64,000 bases of DNA from Terriglobia bacterium (lineage in GTDB: Bacteria > Acidobacteriota > Terriglobia > Versatilivoradales > Versatilivoraceae). This document shows positions 7,990-17,016 of this stretch, piece after piece. Positions within the stretch are counted from its first letter, which is position 1, and each line of letters begins with the position of its first letter. A program made the translations under genes and the position numbers. The notes under the pieces were generated by a model. That model worked only from the letters and a program-made list of their open reading frames with translations, searched no databases and was not told the origin of the DNA. The DNA lies in assembly GCA_951813285.1 (NCBI GenBank), contig OX638355.1, forward strand, positions 256,001-320,000. The letters run 5' to 3'.

Positions 7990-9300
7990 ATGAACCAGCC
8001 GGCAAGCGAGGGTCAGCGGCTGTCTCGCCGCGGCTTCATGGTCCAGGCCGGGTCGGCAGGCTTGGCCTTGGGAGTGGCCCCGGACAGCAGCTACGCACAA
8101 TCAGGAGGTAAAAGCGCCATGAAGATCACCGGGATCCAGACCTACAAATTTTCGGTCCCGACGGGTCAAGAAATTCGCGATCCCAGCACCGGAGAACTCA
8201 TTTCGAGCACGGCCAAGCCCTGGCTTTGGCTGAAGATCACCACCAATGCCGGCATTGTGGGCTGGGGGGAGGGCAGCGGGGAGTGGCTGGTGCCCTCGGT
8301 GGAAGCCACCCTGCACGAGTGGAAGCCGCTGCTGATCGGACAGGATCCGCTGGGCGTGGTCCGGTTGACCGAGGACATCCAGAACCGGCTTCCCTGGAAA
8401 GGCGGGGCCACCTTCGGCACGGCTATCGCGGCCATCAACATCGCGCTCTACGATATCGCCGGCAAGGCCTGGGGGGTGCCCATCCACACCATCCTGGGAG
8501 GCCGAAAACGCCACAAGGTCAGGGTCTACACCGGGGGCGCCCTGTTCGACAGCCCGGAGACGGCCGTGGCGCAAGCGAAAAAGATGGCCGAGGCCGGCTT
8601 CGCCGGGGTCAAGGGCAATCCCCTGGAGACCCGCACCTGGCCCATGGATGAGGCCGCCGTGGCCCACAGCGTGGCCTGCGTGGAGGCCATGCGCAGTGCC
8701 ATGGGCCCCCACTTCGATATCCTTCTGGATACCCATGGAAGCCCCACCCCGGAGCTAAGCCTCGACTATGCCCGCCGGGTGGCCCCCTACAAGCCCCTCT
8801 TTCTGGAAGAACCCGTCAAGGTGGGGTCGATCGATGCCTTGCTGGCGGTCTCCAGGAACAGTCCGGTGCCCATTGCCACCGGAGAGAAGCTCTTCACCCT
8901 GAACGACTTCAAGCCCATTATCGACCAGCGGGCCTGCGCGGTGCTGCAGCCGGACACGCTGCACGCTTTCGGCATCACTTCTCTGCTGGAGATCGCCAAG
9001 GCAGCCGAGCAGAACCAGATGCTGATGGCCCCCCACATCGGAGGCGGGCCGATCTACTACGGCGCCAGCCTGGCCGCCGATTCGGTGATGAACAATTTCC
9101 TGATCCAGGAGACCGGCTATTGGGATCTGTTCGACCGCTTCGTGGAGCACGAATGGCAGATAAAGGACGGATACGTCAACGTGACCGATCTGCCCGGGCT
9201 GGGAGTCGAGGTCAAGGAGCAGGACATCGCCAAGATGCCCTACCAGCCGCTGCCTTTCCGGCAATACCGCCACGAGGACGGGAGCTGGAAAGGGTGGTAG
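7990..9300 (+). CDS. Tat-exported mandelate racemase/galactonate dehydratase-like enzyme
   Basis: A 436-residue member of the enolase superfamily. A twin-arginine signal (LSRRGFMVQAGSAGLALG, residues 11-28) precedes the catalytic part, which starts near residue 44 (MKITGIQTYKF). The barrel shows the expected set: D247 and H249 in LLDTHGS, E273 in FLEEPV, E299 in ATGEKLF, D322 in LQPD and H349 in MAPHIGGG. Asp-x-His at the first metal ligand is the pattern of the D-galactonate/mannonate dehydratase branch, which removes water from sugar acids. Export by Tat is unusual for this family but recurs in bacteria with many exported catabolic enzymes. The neighbouring sialidase-like and sulfatase genes suggest a glycan-derived acid as substrate; the exact substrate is unknown. 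Confidence 0.85.
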   Translation: MNQPASEGQRLSRRGFMVQAGSAGLALGVAPDSSYAQSGGKSAMKITGIQTYKFSVPTGQEIRDPSTGELISSTAKPWLWLKITTNAGIVGWGEGSGEWLVPSVEATLHEWKPLLIGQDPLGVVRLTEDIQNRLPWKGGATFGTAIAAINIALYDIAGKAWGVPIHTILGGRKRHKVRVYTGGALFDSPETAVAQAKKMAEAGFAGVKGNPLETRTWPMDEAAVAHSVACVEAMRSAMGPHFDILLDTHGSPTPELSLDYARRVAPYKPLFLEEPVKVGSIDALLAVSRNSPVPIATGEKLFTLNDFKPIIDQRACAVLQPDTLHAFGITSLLEIAKAAEQNQMLMAPHIGGGPIYYGASLAADSVMNNFLIQETGYWDLFDRFVEHEWQIKDGYVNVTDLPGLGVEVKEQDIAKMPYQPLPFRQYRHEDGSWKGW

Positions 9301-9318
9301 GGACGGTGGGGCTCCCCT

Positions 9319-11121
9319 TCATCCCCCGCTTACTCGAACCGGCTCGGCTCTCTCGGGAGTGACCCGGATGAGCTGGGCCCGCACTCGCGGGTCGGAATAC
9401 TTGCCGTCATAGATGTAGAGCACCACGTCCGGCTCCACCTCCAGGGAGAAGCCGTTGGCGTAGAAGGGCGTGTCGATCCGGGTGGTCCGCCAGGTCATGC
9501 CGTCGTCCCGGCTCACCTGCAGGCCAACCCCGGGGTGGCGCCCGGCGATGACCAGGTAGCCGGAAGCGGTAGAGGTCATGGAGTTGGTGGCCGCATACAT
9601 GGGGAAGGGTCCCCGGGCGGCCGGACTCCAGCTCTTGCCCCCGTCGGTGGACCAGCTCTCCCACATCCAGGGCGAGGTGTAGGCCCGAGTCAGGGCGACG
9701 ATGTGCCCCTGGCGGGTTTCGGCGGCCGAGACTTCCGAACCCGTCTCCTTGGCCACCATGAAGTATTGGGGACTGGGATTGGGGCCGTTGACATCGACCG
9801 GCGCCGACCAGGTCTTGCCTCCGTCGGTCGAGCGGATGGAGAAGCCGAAATCGGCCTCGGTGATGGGCCCCCAGTAACGAACCCCGCCTTTCTCCATTAT
9901 GGCGCCGTGCACGCTCTCGTTGGGTCCCACCGCGTAGCCGAAACGCAGCAGGTTCCCGTTCTTCAGTTCCACTATCTTCCCCACGTAGGCGTTTCCCACC
10001 TCCAGGCCCTTGGCGAACTTGAGCCGGCCCCGCTCCTCGATGTCCCCCCAGGTCTTGCCGTTGTCGCTGGAGGCGGCGGTCAGAATCCGGAAGGGCGGCT
10101 CATGCTGGACCCAGTGCAGCCGTAGCAGGCCGTCGGTACCGGTATGGAAGCTCCCGTTCTTGAGAGCCTCCGGAAGCTTCCAGGGTTCGGACCAGCTTCT
10201 TGCGTTGTCGGTGGAGCGGAGCAGCACCTGCACGGCTCCGGGCACCAGGTGCTCCTTGGCCACCGCCAGCTTCATGATCAGGTCGCCGTTGGGAGCACGC
10301 CCCAGGCTGGAGGCGTACTGCCACTTGCCCAGAGGGGTGTCGCCCAGGGGGTAGACATAGTTCCGGACCGGCTTGGGTCCAGGGTCCCAGGCCACCGAGC
10401 TGTCTTTTCGGCCCCGAATCCTCACGTTTCGAAAGCTGCTGCCCGCGCCGATATTGACTACAGGGTCCCCGTATGGGCCAACGGTGTCGGGGTCCCGGGC
10501 GTTAAAGCTCTCCAGGCCCACGAAGCCCGGTCCGGCGTAGGTGTCGTCCCTGACCACCGGCAGCGGGCGGCCATTCACCCAGAGACGAAACTCGGGGCCC
10601 TCGACCACCAGTCTGACCGTGTGCCAGATCCCGATCTCGCTGGGCACGCCGTGGACCAGCTCCTTCTGCAGAAATCGCACCCAGCCCGATTCGTCCACCT
10701 TGGAGATGGCCGCCCAGAAGTGCTCGGCCCGGTACTGCTGGCCGGTGCAGGGGAAGTGGGCCATGTAGTATTGTTGGGCATCCGTGGCGCGAAACATCAG
10801 GCCTGCGCCGCAGTTCTGGATGTTCCAGCGGAAGTCGAACTCGGCCTCGAAGTCGGTATAGGCCCGGCTGGTGTTGAACGCCAGGTGCTCGTTGGCCGCC
10901 TTTCTGGGCGGGGTCATCACTCCCTCCCCGCTCTCCTCCCACTCCCCTCCGATGAACTGCCACTGGTCCTTGCCAAGGCTCAGCGACTCGAACTCCGGCG
11001 GGGTTGGGCTGGGAAGGGTGCAGCCGGACCCCGCCAGCAGCAGGAGCAGGCAGATGGCCGGCAGCAGCCGGGCTGGATCCTTGCGGGAAAGGGGACTCAC
11101 GATATTTCTGACTGACCGCAT
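9319..11121 (-). CDS. BNR/sialidase-like lipoprotein with N-terminal lectin-like domain
   Basis: A 600-residue exported protein. The N terminus is a signal with a possible lipobox (LLLLLAGSGC). Residues about 45-220 look like a DUF1080/LamG-type beta-sandwich (FDFRWNIQNCGAGLMFRATD, HTVRLVVEGPEFRLWVNGR). The remainder is a sialidase-type beta-propeller with five Asp-box-like repeats: STDNARSWSEPW, SSDNGKTWGDI, STDGGKTWSAPV, STDGGKSWSPA and SRDDGMTWRTT. Such proteins hydrolyse or bind glycans at the cell surface. I cannot see a full sialidase catalytic triad with confidence, so 'exo-sialidase' should not be assumed. It converges on the enolase-family gene (18 bp apart) and diverges from the sulfatase at 11362. 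Confidence 0.8.
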   Translation of the reverse strand: MRSVRNIVSPLSRKDPARLLPAICLLLLLAGSGCTLPSPTPPEFESLSLGKDQWQFIGGEWEESGEGVMTPPRKAANEHLAFNTSRAYTDFEAEFDFRWNIQNCGAGLMFRATDAQQYYMAHFPCTGQQYRAEHFWAAISKVDESGWVRFLQKELVHGVPSEIGIWHTVRLVVEGPEFRLWVNGRPLPVVRDDTYAGPGFVGLESFNARDPDTVGPYGDPVVNIGAGSSFRNVRIRGRKDSSVAWDPGPKPVRNYVYPLGDTPLGKWQYASSLGRAPNGDLIMKLAVAKEHLVPGAVQVLLRSTDNARSWSEPWKLPEALKNGSFHTGTDGLLRLHWVQHEPPFRILTAASSDNGKTWGDIEERGRLKFAKGLEVGNAYVGKIVELKNGNLLRFGYAVGPNESVHGAIMEKGGVRYWGPITEADFGFSIRSTDGGKTWSAPVDVNGPNPSPQYFMVAKETGSEVSAAETRQGHIVALTRAYTSPWMWESWSTDGGKSWSPAARGPFPMYAATNSMTSTASGYLVIAGRHPGVGLQVSRDDGMTWRTTRIDTPFYANGFSLEVEPDVVLYIYDGKYSDPRVRAQLIRVTPERAEPVRVSGG

Positions 11122-11361
11122 GATTCATTCTCCTTGAGGGGCTTCGGCCGGTATTCTATCGCAGTTGGCGGACCGATTGACAGACCATTCCCCAGGCTGC
11201 ACAATCGGTGTTTCCCCCCGAATCCTTCAGGGGAAGACGGGATGGCGGGTGTCGGGTACTCGGGGCGCCTGGCGGCATGGGCGGACCTGAAATTCGACTC
11301 CTGCTTCGGGCGCAGAAGGTGGCGCAATCCCCCCCGGGCAGCCGGAAACGCGGGCTGAGAG

Positions 11362-12750
11362 ATGCCGAAAACCAAGGTTCCTGCTCCGGGTGTGGCGCAG
11401 AGCCGGCGAGGCCGATGGGGCCTGCCTGTCCTGCTGCTGGCGATGCTCTGCCTGGGGACGGCTTGCCAACTGGGGAGCACCCCTCCCAACATCCTGCTCA
11501 TCATCGCCGACGATCAGGGCTATGGCGACTTCGGCTTCATGGGCAACCCGCTGGTAAGGACCCCTCACATCGACGAGCTGGCCAGCCGCTCGGCCCGATT
11601 CGTCAACGGCTACGTACCCAACAGCCTGTGCCGCCCCTCCCTGGCCACCCTGCTGACCGGGCTCTACCCCCATCAGAGCGGAGTCACCTTCAACCGCCCC
11701 TATTTCGATCTGCCCCATACCCTGGAGAACCGCCATCGAGCCAGCTACCTAGTGCGCCGGGTGGACACCCTACCCCGCCTACTCTCCCGGGCCGGATACC
11801 GGACGCTGCAAACCGGCAAGCACTGGGAAGGCGATTTCGCCAACGCGGGTTTCGATGAGGGAATGACCCTGGCCAAGCCCCATCCAATTGAGAAGGACCC
11901 GGCCTTTGCCGCACTGGGCATGAAATCGGGACACGGCAACGGCGACGCCGGATTGACCATCGGACGGCAGACCCTGCAGCCCATCTATGACTTCGTCGAC
12001 CGGGCGGCCGCGGACGGAAAGCCCTTCTTTGTCTGGTACGCCCCTTTTCTGCCCCACCTGCCCCACAACCCGCCCCGCAGACACCTCCAGCCTTATGCGG
12101 AGGATGCCCGCCTGGCCGCCCACCTGGCTCCCTACTACGCCTGCATCAGTTGGCTGGACGAGACCGTGGGAGAACTGCTGGGAGCTTTGCGACAGCGGGG
12201 ACTGCTGAAGGAAACGCTGGTGGTCTTCGTAGTCGACAACGGCTACGTGGTGGACCCGGAAAATCCCAACCTTTCGGTGCGCAGCAAGAACACCCCCTTC
12301 GAGCAGGGCATCCGGACCCCCATCCTGATCGGTTGGAAGGGGCAGACCAGTCCCGGAACCCATGCCGGCCTGGTGAGCACCATCGACCTGGTGCCGACGC
12401 TGCTGGCCGCGGCCGGCATCGAGGAGGCGGGCGGGGAGCTTCCGGGGCTGAACCTGTTGCCGGTCGTCAGGGGACGGGCTTCCCTGCCGGCGCGGCCGGT
12501 CTTCGGCGAGATCTATCGGGGCTATGCCATGGAGTTGGAACAGCCTGAAGCAGAGGTTGTTTACCGCTGGGTGCGCTGGGGGAACCACAAGTTGATTCTT
12601 CCCGAGGGCTCGGATGAAGAGACCATGCTGTTCGATTTGACTGCCGACCCCAATGAGTTGAACAATCTGGCCGGGAGTCCCCAAATGAGGAACCGCCGGC
12701 AGGAAATGGAACGGTTGCTGGACGGCTGGTGGAACCCGCGAAAGGAGTAG
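11362..12750 (+). CDS. Sulfatase-like lipoprotein with variant active-site signature
   Basis: A 462-residue alkaline-phosphatase-superfamily sulfatase. The N terminus is a signal ending in GTAC, a weak lipobox. Metal-binding residues appear in NILLIIADDQGYGDFG; the later VFVVDNGYV segment is where the second metal pair normally lies. The formylglycine signature is C90-R-P-S-L94, whereas canonical sulfatases have C-x-P-x-R; the arginine needed for best modification is replaced by leucine. The C-terminal block DPNELNNLAGSPQM is typical. It likely cleaves sulfate esters from glycans in the periplasm. The CRPSLAT variant also occurs in other sulfatase-like proteins I recall, so activity may persist or may have changed to another hydrolysis. 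It stands upstream of a second, canonical sulfatase. Confidence 0.87.
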   Translation: MPKTKVPAPGVAQSRRGRWGLPVLLLAMLCLGTACQLGSTPPNILLIIADDQGYGDFGFMGNPLVRTPHIDELASRSARFVNGYVPNSLCRPSLATLLTGLYPHQSGVTFNRPYFDLPHTLENRHRASYLVRRVDTLPRLLSRAGYRTLQTGKHWEGDFANAGFDEGMTLAKPHPIEKDPAFAALGMKSGHGNGDAGLTIGRQTLQPIYDFVDRAAADGKPFFVWYAPFLPHLPHNPPRRHLQPYAEDARLAAHLAPYYACISWLDETVGELLGALRQRGLLKETLVVFVVDNGYVVDPENPNLSVRSKNTPFEQGIRTPILIGWKGQTSPGTHAGLVSTIDLVPTLLAAAGIEEAGGELPGLNLLPVVRGRASLPARPVFGEIYRGYAMELEQPEAEVVYRWVRWGNHKLILPEGSDEETMLFDLTADPNELNNLAGSPQMRNRRQEMERLLDGWWNPRKE

Positions 12751-13069
12751 TTCCGGCTCTAATCCACCGCTCTTGGGAAGGGCGCACGAGCCAAGCAATA
12801 CCGAGGTGAGTTGTTTCCGTCGAGACGCATCGTGGCGTTACCGCCCTTGGTGAATCCTCCCCCAGGCGCCAGCCCGGGGGTTCCAGTAAGCCGCGAATGC
12901 GGCGGCAGCAGGTAGCCGTCGGCGTAAGCCCATGGAAACGGCAACTCCACCCCCGAGCCGCGTAGGCGGCGACAGCAACCAACTCGCGAGGGAAGCTCAA
13001 CACGTATATGCGGGCCGTCTGCCTGGTTGGTTTGCCCACGGAGGAGTGGGAGGAGGAAACACCGACACC
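12751..13069. other. Gap between sulfatases, filled by a family B repeat
   Basis: No gene is seen. It includes the family B palindromic cassette (12859-12980, minus orientation) and, just before 13070, a strong purine-rich ribosome site (GGAGGAGTGGGAGGAGGAAAC) serving the next sulfatase. Confidence 0.6.
12859..12980 (-). repeat. Family B composite palindromic repeat, copy 1
   Basis: On the minus strand the cassette reads, in order, GCCGCCTACGCGGCT, CCATGGGCTTACGCC, GCCGCCGCATTCGCGGCT and a run like CCCCCGGGCTGGCGCCTGGG. The same order recurs at 15157-15280 and 40949-41070 on the plus strand. Each unit is a short palindrome able to form a hairpin. It is intergenic in all three places. Confidence 0.75.
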
Positions 13070-14686
13070 ATGAATTTCGACACGGGAGCTTTCCCACGAC
13101 GGGCCGTCTTCCTTCTGTCGGTCGCTCTGCCACTGCTGGCAGCGTCTCTCTCGGCGGCCCCGGCCAAGGACCGCCCTAACATCCTCTTCATCGCCGCCGA
13201 CGATCTGCGCCCCCTGCTGGGCTGCTACGGAGAGCAGGCCGTTGAGACCCCCAGCATCGACCGGCTGGCCGCCCGGGGGACCACCTTTCGCCGGGCCTAC
13301 TGCCAGGCACCCCAATGCAGTCCATCTCGAGTTTCCCTGATGTTCGGACTGCGGCCCGACACCACCGGCCACTACTCCAATCGCCACCCCTTCCATCGCG
13401 AACGCTTCCGGGAGAACTCCAGCCTCCCCGAGCACTTCAAGAACCACGGCTATCACACCCAGTCCTTCGGCAAGATCTACCACAACGAAACCGACCATCC
13501 GGAGGGCTGGTCCGTGCCCAGCTCGCCGGGGCGGAAGCGGGAGATGTGGGAGACGGTGGATGAAGCAGCCATCGCCGGGGTGGAGTTCGCCCAGCGGGCG
13601 CAGGTACCCACCGTCATCCCTCCCAGAAACGATTGTCCGGCCATCCAGGCTCCCGACGTCCCCGACGAAGCCCTCTACGGCGGACGCATGACCGCACAGG
13701 CCATCGCGGCCATGGCGGCCGTCAAGGACCGGCCCTTCTTCCTGGCCGTGGGCTACTACCGCCCCCACCTGCCCCTGGTGGCTCCCAAAAAATACTTCGA
13801 CAAGTACCCGCTCGACCGCATCCGGCTTCCGGAGCACCGCCAGCCCCCGGCCGGCGCGCCTCTCTGGTCGATCTACAACTCGGTGACCTACTGGCACCCC
13901 AGGGCTCGGGAAGTCTGGCGCATCGACCTGGATTTCCCCAAGTACCCCTCCACCCGGGAAGAGGCGCTCCGCTTTGCCGGCTGGGAGTTGCGCAGCTACC
14001 GGGGAATCCCTCCCGGCGGGCCCATTTCCGACACCCTCCAGGCCAGGGTCTGGCAAGCCTACTTGGCCTGTGTCAGCTACATGGACGCCCAGGTGGGACG
14101 GCTGCTGCAGGCACTGGAAACCTACGGGCTCTCCGACAAGACCATCGTGGTGTTCTGGGGAGACCACGGCTGGCACCTGGGCGAGCACGGCACCTGGGCC
14201 AAGATGACCCTGTTCGAGTGGGCCACTCGGGTGCCTATGTTGATTGCAGCGCCCGGCCGCTCCCAACCCTCGCGGGTCGAGTCGCTGGTGGAACTGGTGG
14301 ACCTCTACCCGACCCTCTGCCGGCTGGCCGGTCTGCCCATTCCGAGGCATGTGGAGGGGAGCGACCTGGTTCCCCTGTTGAGTGACCCGGAGCGGCCCTG
14401 GAAGCGAGCCGCTTTCAGCCACTTCCCCAGGCACGACCACAGCATGGGTCAATCCATGCGGACCGACCGCTACCGCTACACCGAATGGGTGGGGCTGGAC
14501 GGCCGCCTCAAGGGCACCGAACTCTACGACCACGACGCCGACCCGCTGGAACTGGTCAACCTGGCGGCCTCCCCGGCCAGCGCCCGGACCGTGGAGCAAC
14601 TCGCCCGCCAGATGAAGGCCGGATGGCGCGCGGCACGGCCTGCTGGCGGGGAGAATGGGTCCGGGAATAGCGGTCCTGCAGAATGA
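13070..14686 (+). CDS. Sulfatase, iduronate-2-sulfatase-like
   Basis: A 538-residue exported sulfatase. The ATG at 13070 is chosen for its strong ribosome site and because a signal peptide follows at once (RRAVFLLSVALPLLAASLSAA). Metal ligands are in NILFIAADDLRPLLGCYG, the formylglycine signature is canonical C83-S-P-S-R87, and IVVFWGDHGWHLGEHG holds the second metal pair. The C-terminal block TELYDHDADPLELVNLAA is typical of the iduronate-2-sulfatase/choline-sulfatase-like branch. It should remove sulfate from sulfated sugars in the periplasm after activation by a formylglycine-generating enzyme, which is not in the window. It is the second sulfatase in tandem, 319 bp after the first. Confidence 0.92.
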   Translation: MNFDTGAFPRRAVFLLSVALPLLAASLSAAPAKDRPNILFIAADDLRPLLGCYGEQAVETPSIDRLAARGTTFRRAYCQAPQCSPSRVSLMFGLRPDTTGHYSNRHPFHRERFRENSSLPEHFKNHGYHTQSFGKIYHNETDHPEGWSVPSSPGRKREMWETVDEAAIAGVEFAQRAQVPTVIPPRNDCPAIQAPDVPDEALYGGRMTAQAIAAMAAVKDRPFFLAVGYYRPHLPLVAPKKYFDKYPLDRIRLPEHRQPPAGAPLWSIYNSVTYWHPRAREVWRIDLDFPKYPSTREEALRFAGWELRSYRGIPPGGPISDTLQARVWQAYLACVSYMDAQVGRLLQALETYGLSDKTIVVFWGDHGWHLGEHGTWAKMTLFEWATRVPMLIAAPGRSQPSRVESLVELVDLYPTLCRLAGLPIPRHVEGSDLVPLLSDPERPWKRAAFSHFPRHDHSMGQSMRTDRYRYTEWVGLDGRLKGTELYDHDADPLELVNLAASPASARTVEQLARQMKAGWRAARPAGGENGSGNSGPAE

Positions 14687-14889
14687 CCCTGGCCACTTGC
14701 ATCCAAGTGTCCAAGTGACCCCCTGGATTGCGCAGCACCATCCATGCCGTGTTCGGCTGATACCGTGGTACCATCAAAGCACTCCCTCAGCCAGCACCAT
14801 GCAAGGTAAAGAGAATCAATGATATCCGGCGTTGGTCAACAAGATTGATCGACAAGCCGGACAGTCAACAGGCGAAGGGACCAGGAACA

Positions 14890-15123
14890 ATGAGCAACGA
14901 AGAAATCACCCAATTGGAGTTGCGCCTGACCAAGGCCATGGGTGAGATGGAAGTCCGCCTTACTAACGCCATCCATCAGGTCCGCACGGATCTGTCCAGG
15001 GAAGTTTCCGACCTCAGATCGGATGTTTCCGGGTTGCAGGGCGGGTTGAAGTATGTGAATGCCTTTCTGGGCGCTATCGGTCTATTTGTTGGGGGCGCTG
15101 TCATCAAATATCTGCTGGCCTGA
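14890..15123 (+). CDS. Small coiled-coil protein with C-terminal membrane anchor
   Basis: A 77-residue protein. Residues about 5-55 are a heptad-rich helix (ITQLELRLTKAMGEMEVRLT and following), and residues about 56-76 are one hydrophobic segment (VNAFLGAIGLFVGGAVIKYL) at the C terminus. This layout is like DUF1640- or XhlA-type small membrane proteins. AGGA lies shortly before the ATG at 14890. The cytoplasmic coil would probably mediate oligomerisation. No partner gene is next to it and no function can be given. Confidence 0.6.
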   Translation: MSNEEITQLELRLTKAMGEMEVRLTNAIHQVRTDLSREVSDLRSDVSGLQGGLKYVNAFLGAIGLFVGGAVIKYLLA

Positions 15124-15156
15124 ACCTTCGCAAGCCCCCATCTCTCAGCGCGGCCA

Positions 15157-15280
15157 TTGCTGCCGCCGCCTACGCGGCTCAACTCTTACGTCGAACTTTC
15201 CCATGGGCTTACGCCCACGGCTAAGTGCTGCCGCCGCATTCGCGGCTACATGGAGGCCCCGGGCTTGCGCCTGGGGGCGT
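15157..15280 (+). repeat. Family B composite palindromic repeat, copy 2
   Basis: Contains GCCGCCGCCTACGCGGCT, CCATGGGCTTACGCCCACGG, GCCGCCGCATTCGCGGCT and CCCCGGGCTTGCGCCTGGGG in that order. It is the plus-orientation counterpart of 12859-12980 and a close match to 40949-41070. Confidence 0.8.
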
Positions 15281-15316
15281 AGGCAGAGTAGCGTCCGGAG
15301 TAGGGGACGCGGAGTA

Positions 15317-15432
15317 GAGGACGTTGTTGAATTACTGGAATAACTTGGATCGGCGGTTTCTGAATTCCTGTTGTTAGACAACGTCCCCTACTCGTTCCCC
15401 TCGAGTTATTCCACTAATTCAACAACGTCCCC
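15317..15432. repeat. Family A MITE-like element, 116 bp
   Basis: Ends are (G/A)GGACGTTGTTGAATTA and its complement ending CAACGTCCCC, enclosing TGGAATAAC and its complement. Its length is identical (116 bp) to the copies at 18320 and 54402, but the middle differs. The right 54 bp, plus seven flanking bases, are repeated at 15685-15745. Confidence 0.8.
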
Positions 15433-15434
15433 TG

Positions 15435-15620
15435 GTGCACCCCAGCCTCAAGACCCTGCTGGACGACCTCGCTACCCTGACCCTCAACCAGGTGACCTTG
15501 CCCACCAACCCCGACCAGGGGTTCCCCATGATCGCCCGGGCCACCCCGCTGCAACGCAAGGCCTTTGAACTGCTGGAGGTCGAGCCGGCTAAAATTGTTC
15601 CCAGTACGATGCCAGTTTGA
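15435..15620 (+). pseudogene. Short coding remnant, possibly a transposase C terminus
   Basis: A 61-codon open segment, MHPSLKTLLDDLATLTLNQV followed by a stretch ending QRKAFELLEVEPAKIVPS, with no start region of its own and directly abutting the family A element. The closing 'TPLQRKAFELL.V.P' resembles the C-terminal tail of some IS4/IS1634-type transposases. I base this on memory of such tails and rate it weak. It is bracketed by two copies of a 61-bp piece of family A. Confidence 0.35.
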
Positions 15621-15684
15621 ATCCGTCTAAATCACGGGTATTGTGGAGGTATTGTTGATTTTGAGAGATGAAGTTCCGTTTGAA

Positions 15685-15745
15685 CAACGTCCCCTACTCG
15701 TTCCCCTCGAGTTATTCCACCAATTCAACAACGTCCCCTGGTGCA
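15685..15745. repeat. Family A half element, near-perfect 61-bp duplicate
   Basis: Matches 15379-15439 with a single visible difference (CACTAATT versus CACCAATT). It contains the right inverted end only. With its twin it forms direct repeats around the coding remnant at 15435-15620. Confidence 0.8.
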
Positions 15746-15747
15746 CT

Positions 15748-15761
15748 CTTGAGGGGGAGTC
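15748..15761 (+). repeat. Family C partial arm
   Basis: TTGAGGGGGAGTCG matches the inner side of the 25-bp arms at 20178-20202 and 20304-20328. It is a solitary fragment. Confidence 0.5.
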
Positions 15762-15857
15762 GGCGAGACCAGGGCGACGCCCGCGGTCGAGCCGGAGGGG
15801 GGCAAACGCGGCGCCCCGTCAGTGATTCTCGGTTGCGCTTTGGCGAGAACTGCCGCA

Positions 15858-16946
15858 TCATCCCCCATCCCGGCGCTGCCGGATCTTCCACACCCCGATG
15901 GTCAGCACGGGCAGGACGTAGCAGAGAATCACTCCCCAGGTGGCGGTTCCGTAGCCCTGGGCCACCAGGTTTTTCAATCCCAGTGGGGCCATCGACGTGG
16001 CCACCAGCAGCAGCAGGAGCGCCACCGCAGGACGGAGATAGGCCGGCAGGACTGCCTTGCGTTCGGCCAGAACGCCCGCCACCCTCTCGTTGAAGGCGTG
16101 AATCATCCCGGTTCCGGACTCGATCAGCGTGCCCAACAGGACTACCTGGAAAACAACCTGGAAAGCGGTGGACCCCAGAGCCTCCAGGAGAAAATTGGCG
16201 GGAACGGTCTGATCCACCACCGCCGGATACTGGGTGACCATGGCCAGATAAAAGAAAGAGGCCGGGATCATCCCGATGGGCCCCACCAGTATCCCGGCCC
16301 CGACCGCTTCCCGGCGTCTCTCGATGTGGCGGGTACAGAACAGAAGGGCCGGGATGGAGACCATGTTGTACCCGGCATACTTGACCCCCGCCAGGAACCA
16401 GCCCGGCTTGATTTCCAGCGAGGGCCAGGGCTTGTCTCCAAAGAACTGTGAGAGGCTCCAGACCAGGAAGACCAGGTAGATGGCGTAGAGGACGAAAGAC
16501 CACAACGCAAAGGACTTCTCGATCACCGTGGTTCCCTTGAAGACCAGGAACCCCACGCAGGCCATGATGCCGATGACCCCGGCGTAGTAAGGGAGGGAGA
16601 AGACGGCCTCGACGATGCTGCCGCTGGCGGCGGCGATGACCGCCAGTCCCAGCAGCATCATGACCAGGTAGCAGATCTCGTAGAGGAACCACCAGCGGTG
16701 GAGCAACTGTCGGGTGAAGGCGCGGTAGTCATAGGAACGGGTCTGCCGCGCCAGTTCGAAGGTCACCAGGCAGACGGCCGACCAGATGGCCGTCGACAGC
16801 CCCATCCCCAACAGCCCGCCCAGGGGACCGAACTGCAGGAAATACTCCACCAGTTCCCGGCCGGTGCCGTAGCCGCCGCCGATGACAATGGACTGAAAGA
16901 CGAAGCCGGGCAGCAGGTATTTCCTGAAAAAGGGCGCGTCGAGCAT
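15858..16946 (-). CDS. YkvI-like multipass membrane protein (APC/LeuT-type)
   Basis: A 362-residue membrane protein with about ten hydrophobic segments. The N terminus FRKYLLPGFVFQSIVIGGGY with GTGRELVEYFLQFGPLGG is the hallmark of the YkvI family of uncharacterised transporters with a LeuT-like fold. The ATG at 16946 is preferred to the TTG four codons upstream. Substrate is unknown. It lies 70 bp downstream of the CaiB-type transferase on the same strand and could import the acid processed by that gene set; this is inference. No repeat or frameshift interrupts it. Confidence 0.8.
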   Translation of the reverse strand: MLDAPFFRKYLLPGFVFQSIVIGGGYGTGRELVEYFLQFGPLGGLLGMGLSTAIWSAVCLVTFELARQTRSYDYRAFTRQLLHRWWFLYEICYLVMMLLGLAVIAAASGSIVEAVFSLPYYAGVIGIMACVGFLVFKGTTVIEKSFALWSFVLYAIYLVFLVWSLSQFFGDKPWPSLEIKPGWFLAGVKYAGYNMVSIPALLFCTRHIERRREAVGAGILVGPIGMIPASFFYLAMVTQYPAVVDQTVPANFLLEALGSTAFQVVFQVVLLGTLIESGTGMIHAFNERVAGVLAERKAVLPAYLRPAVALLLLLVATSMAPLGLKNLVAQGYGTATWGVILCYVLPVLTIGVWKIRQRRDGG

Positions 16947-17016
16947 AGTCAATCCCAAGTTCGGGTCCCTCTCGCGGGCTCGGCGCCATCGGAGTCCGAG
17001 TTCAGGCGCGTTGCCG

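Larger units (their letters stand above)
15124..15857. other. Repeat-rich gap with a gene fragment
   Basis: This 734-bp stretch holds a family B cassette, a full family A element, a short coding remnant, a half copy of family A and a piece of family C. No intact gene is seen. It is the densest repeat cluster in the window. Confidence 0.7.

Noticed and set aside
12467-14599. A 710-codon open frame on the minus strand across both sulfatases
   Set aside because: It is opposite two clear sulfatase genes, has low-complexity Gly/Val/Arg content and no domain; a shadow of GC-rich codon use.
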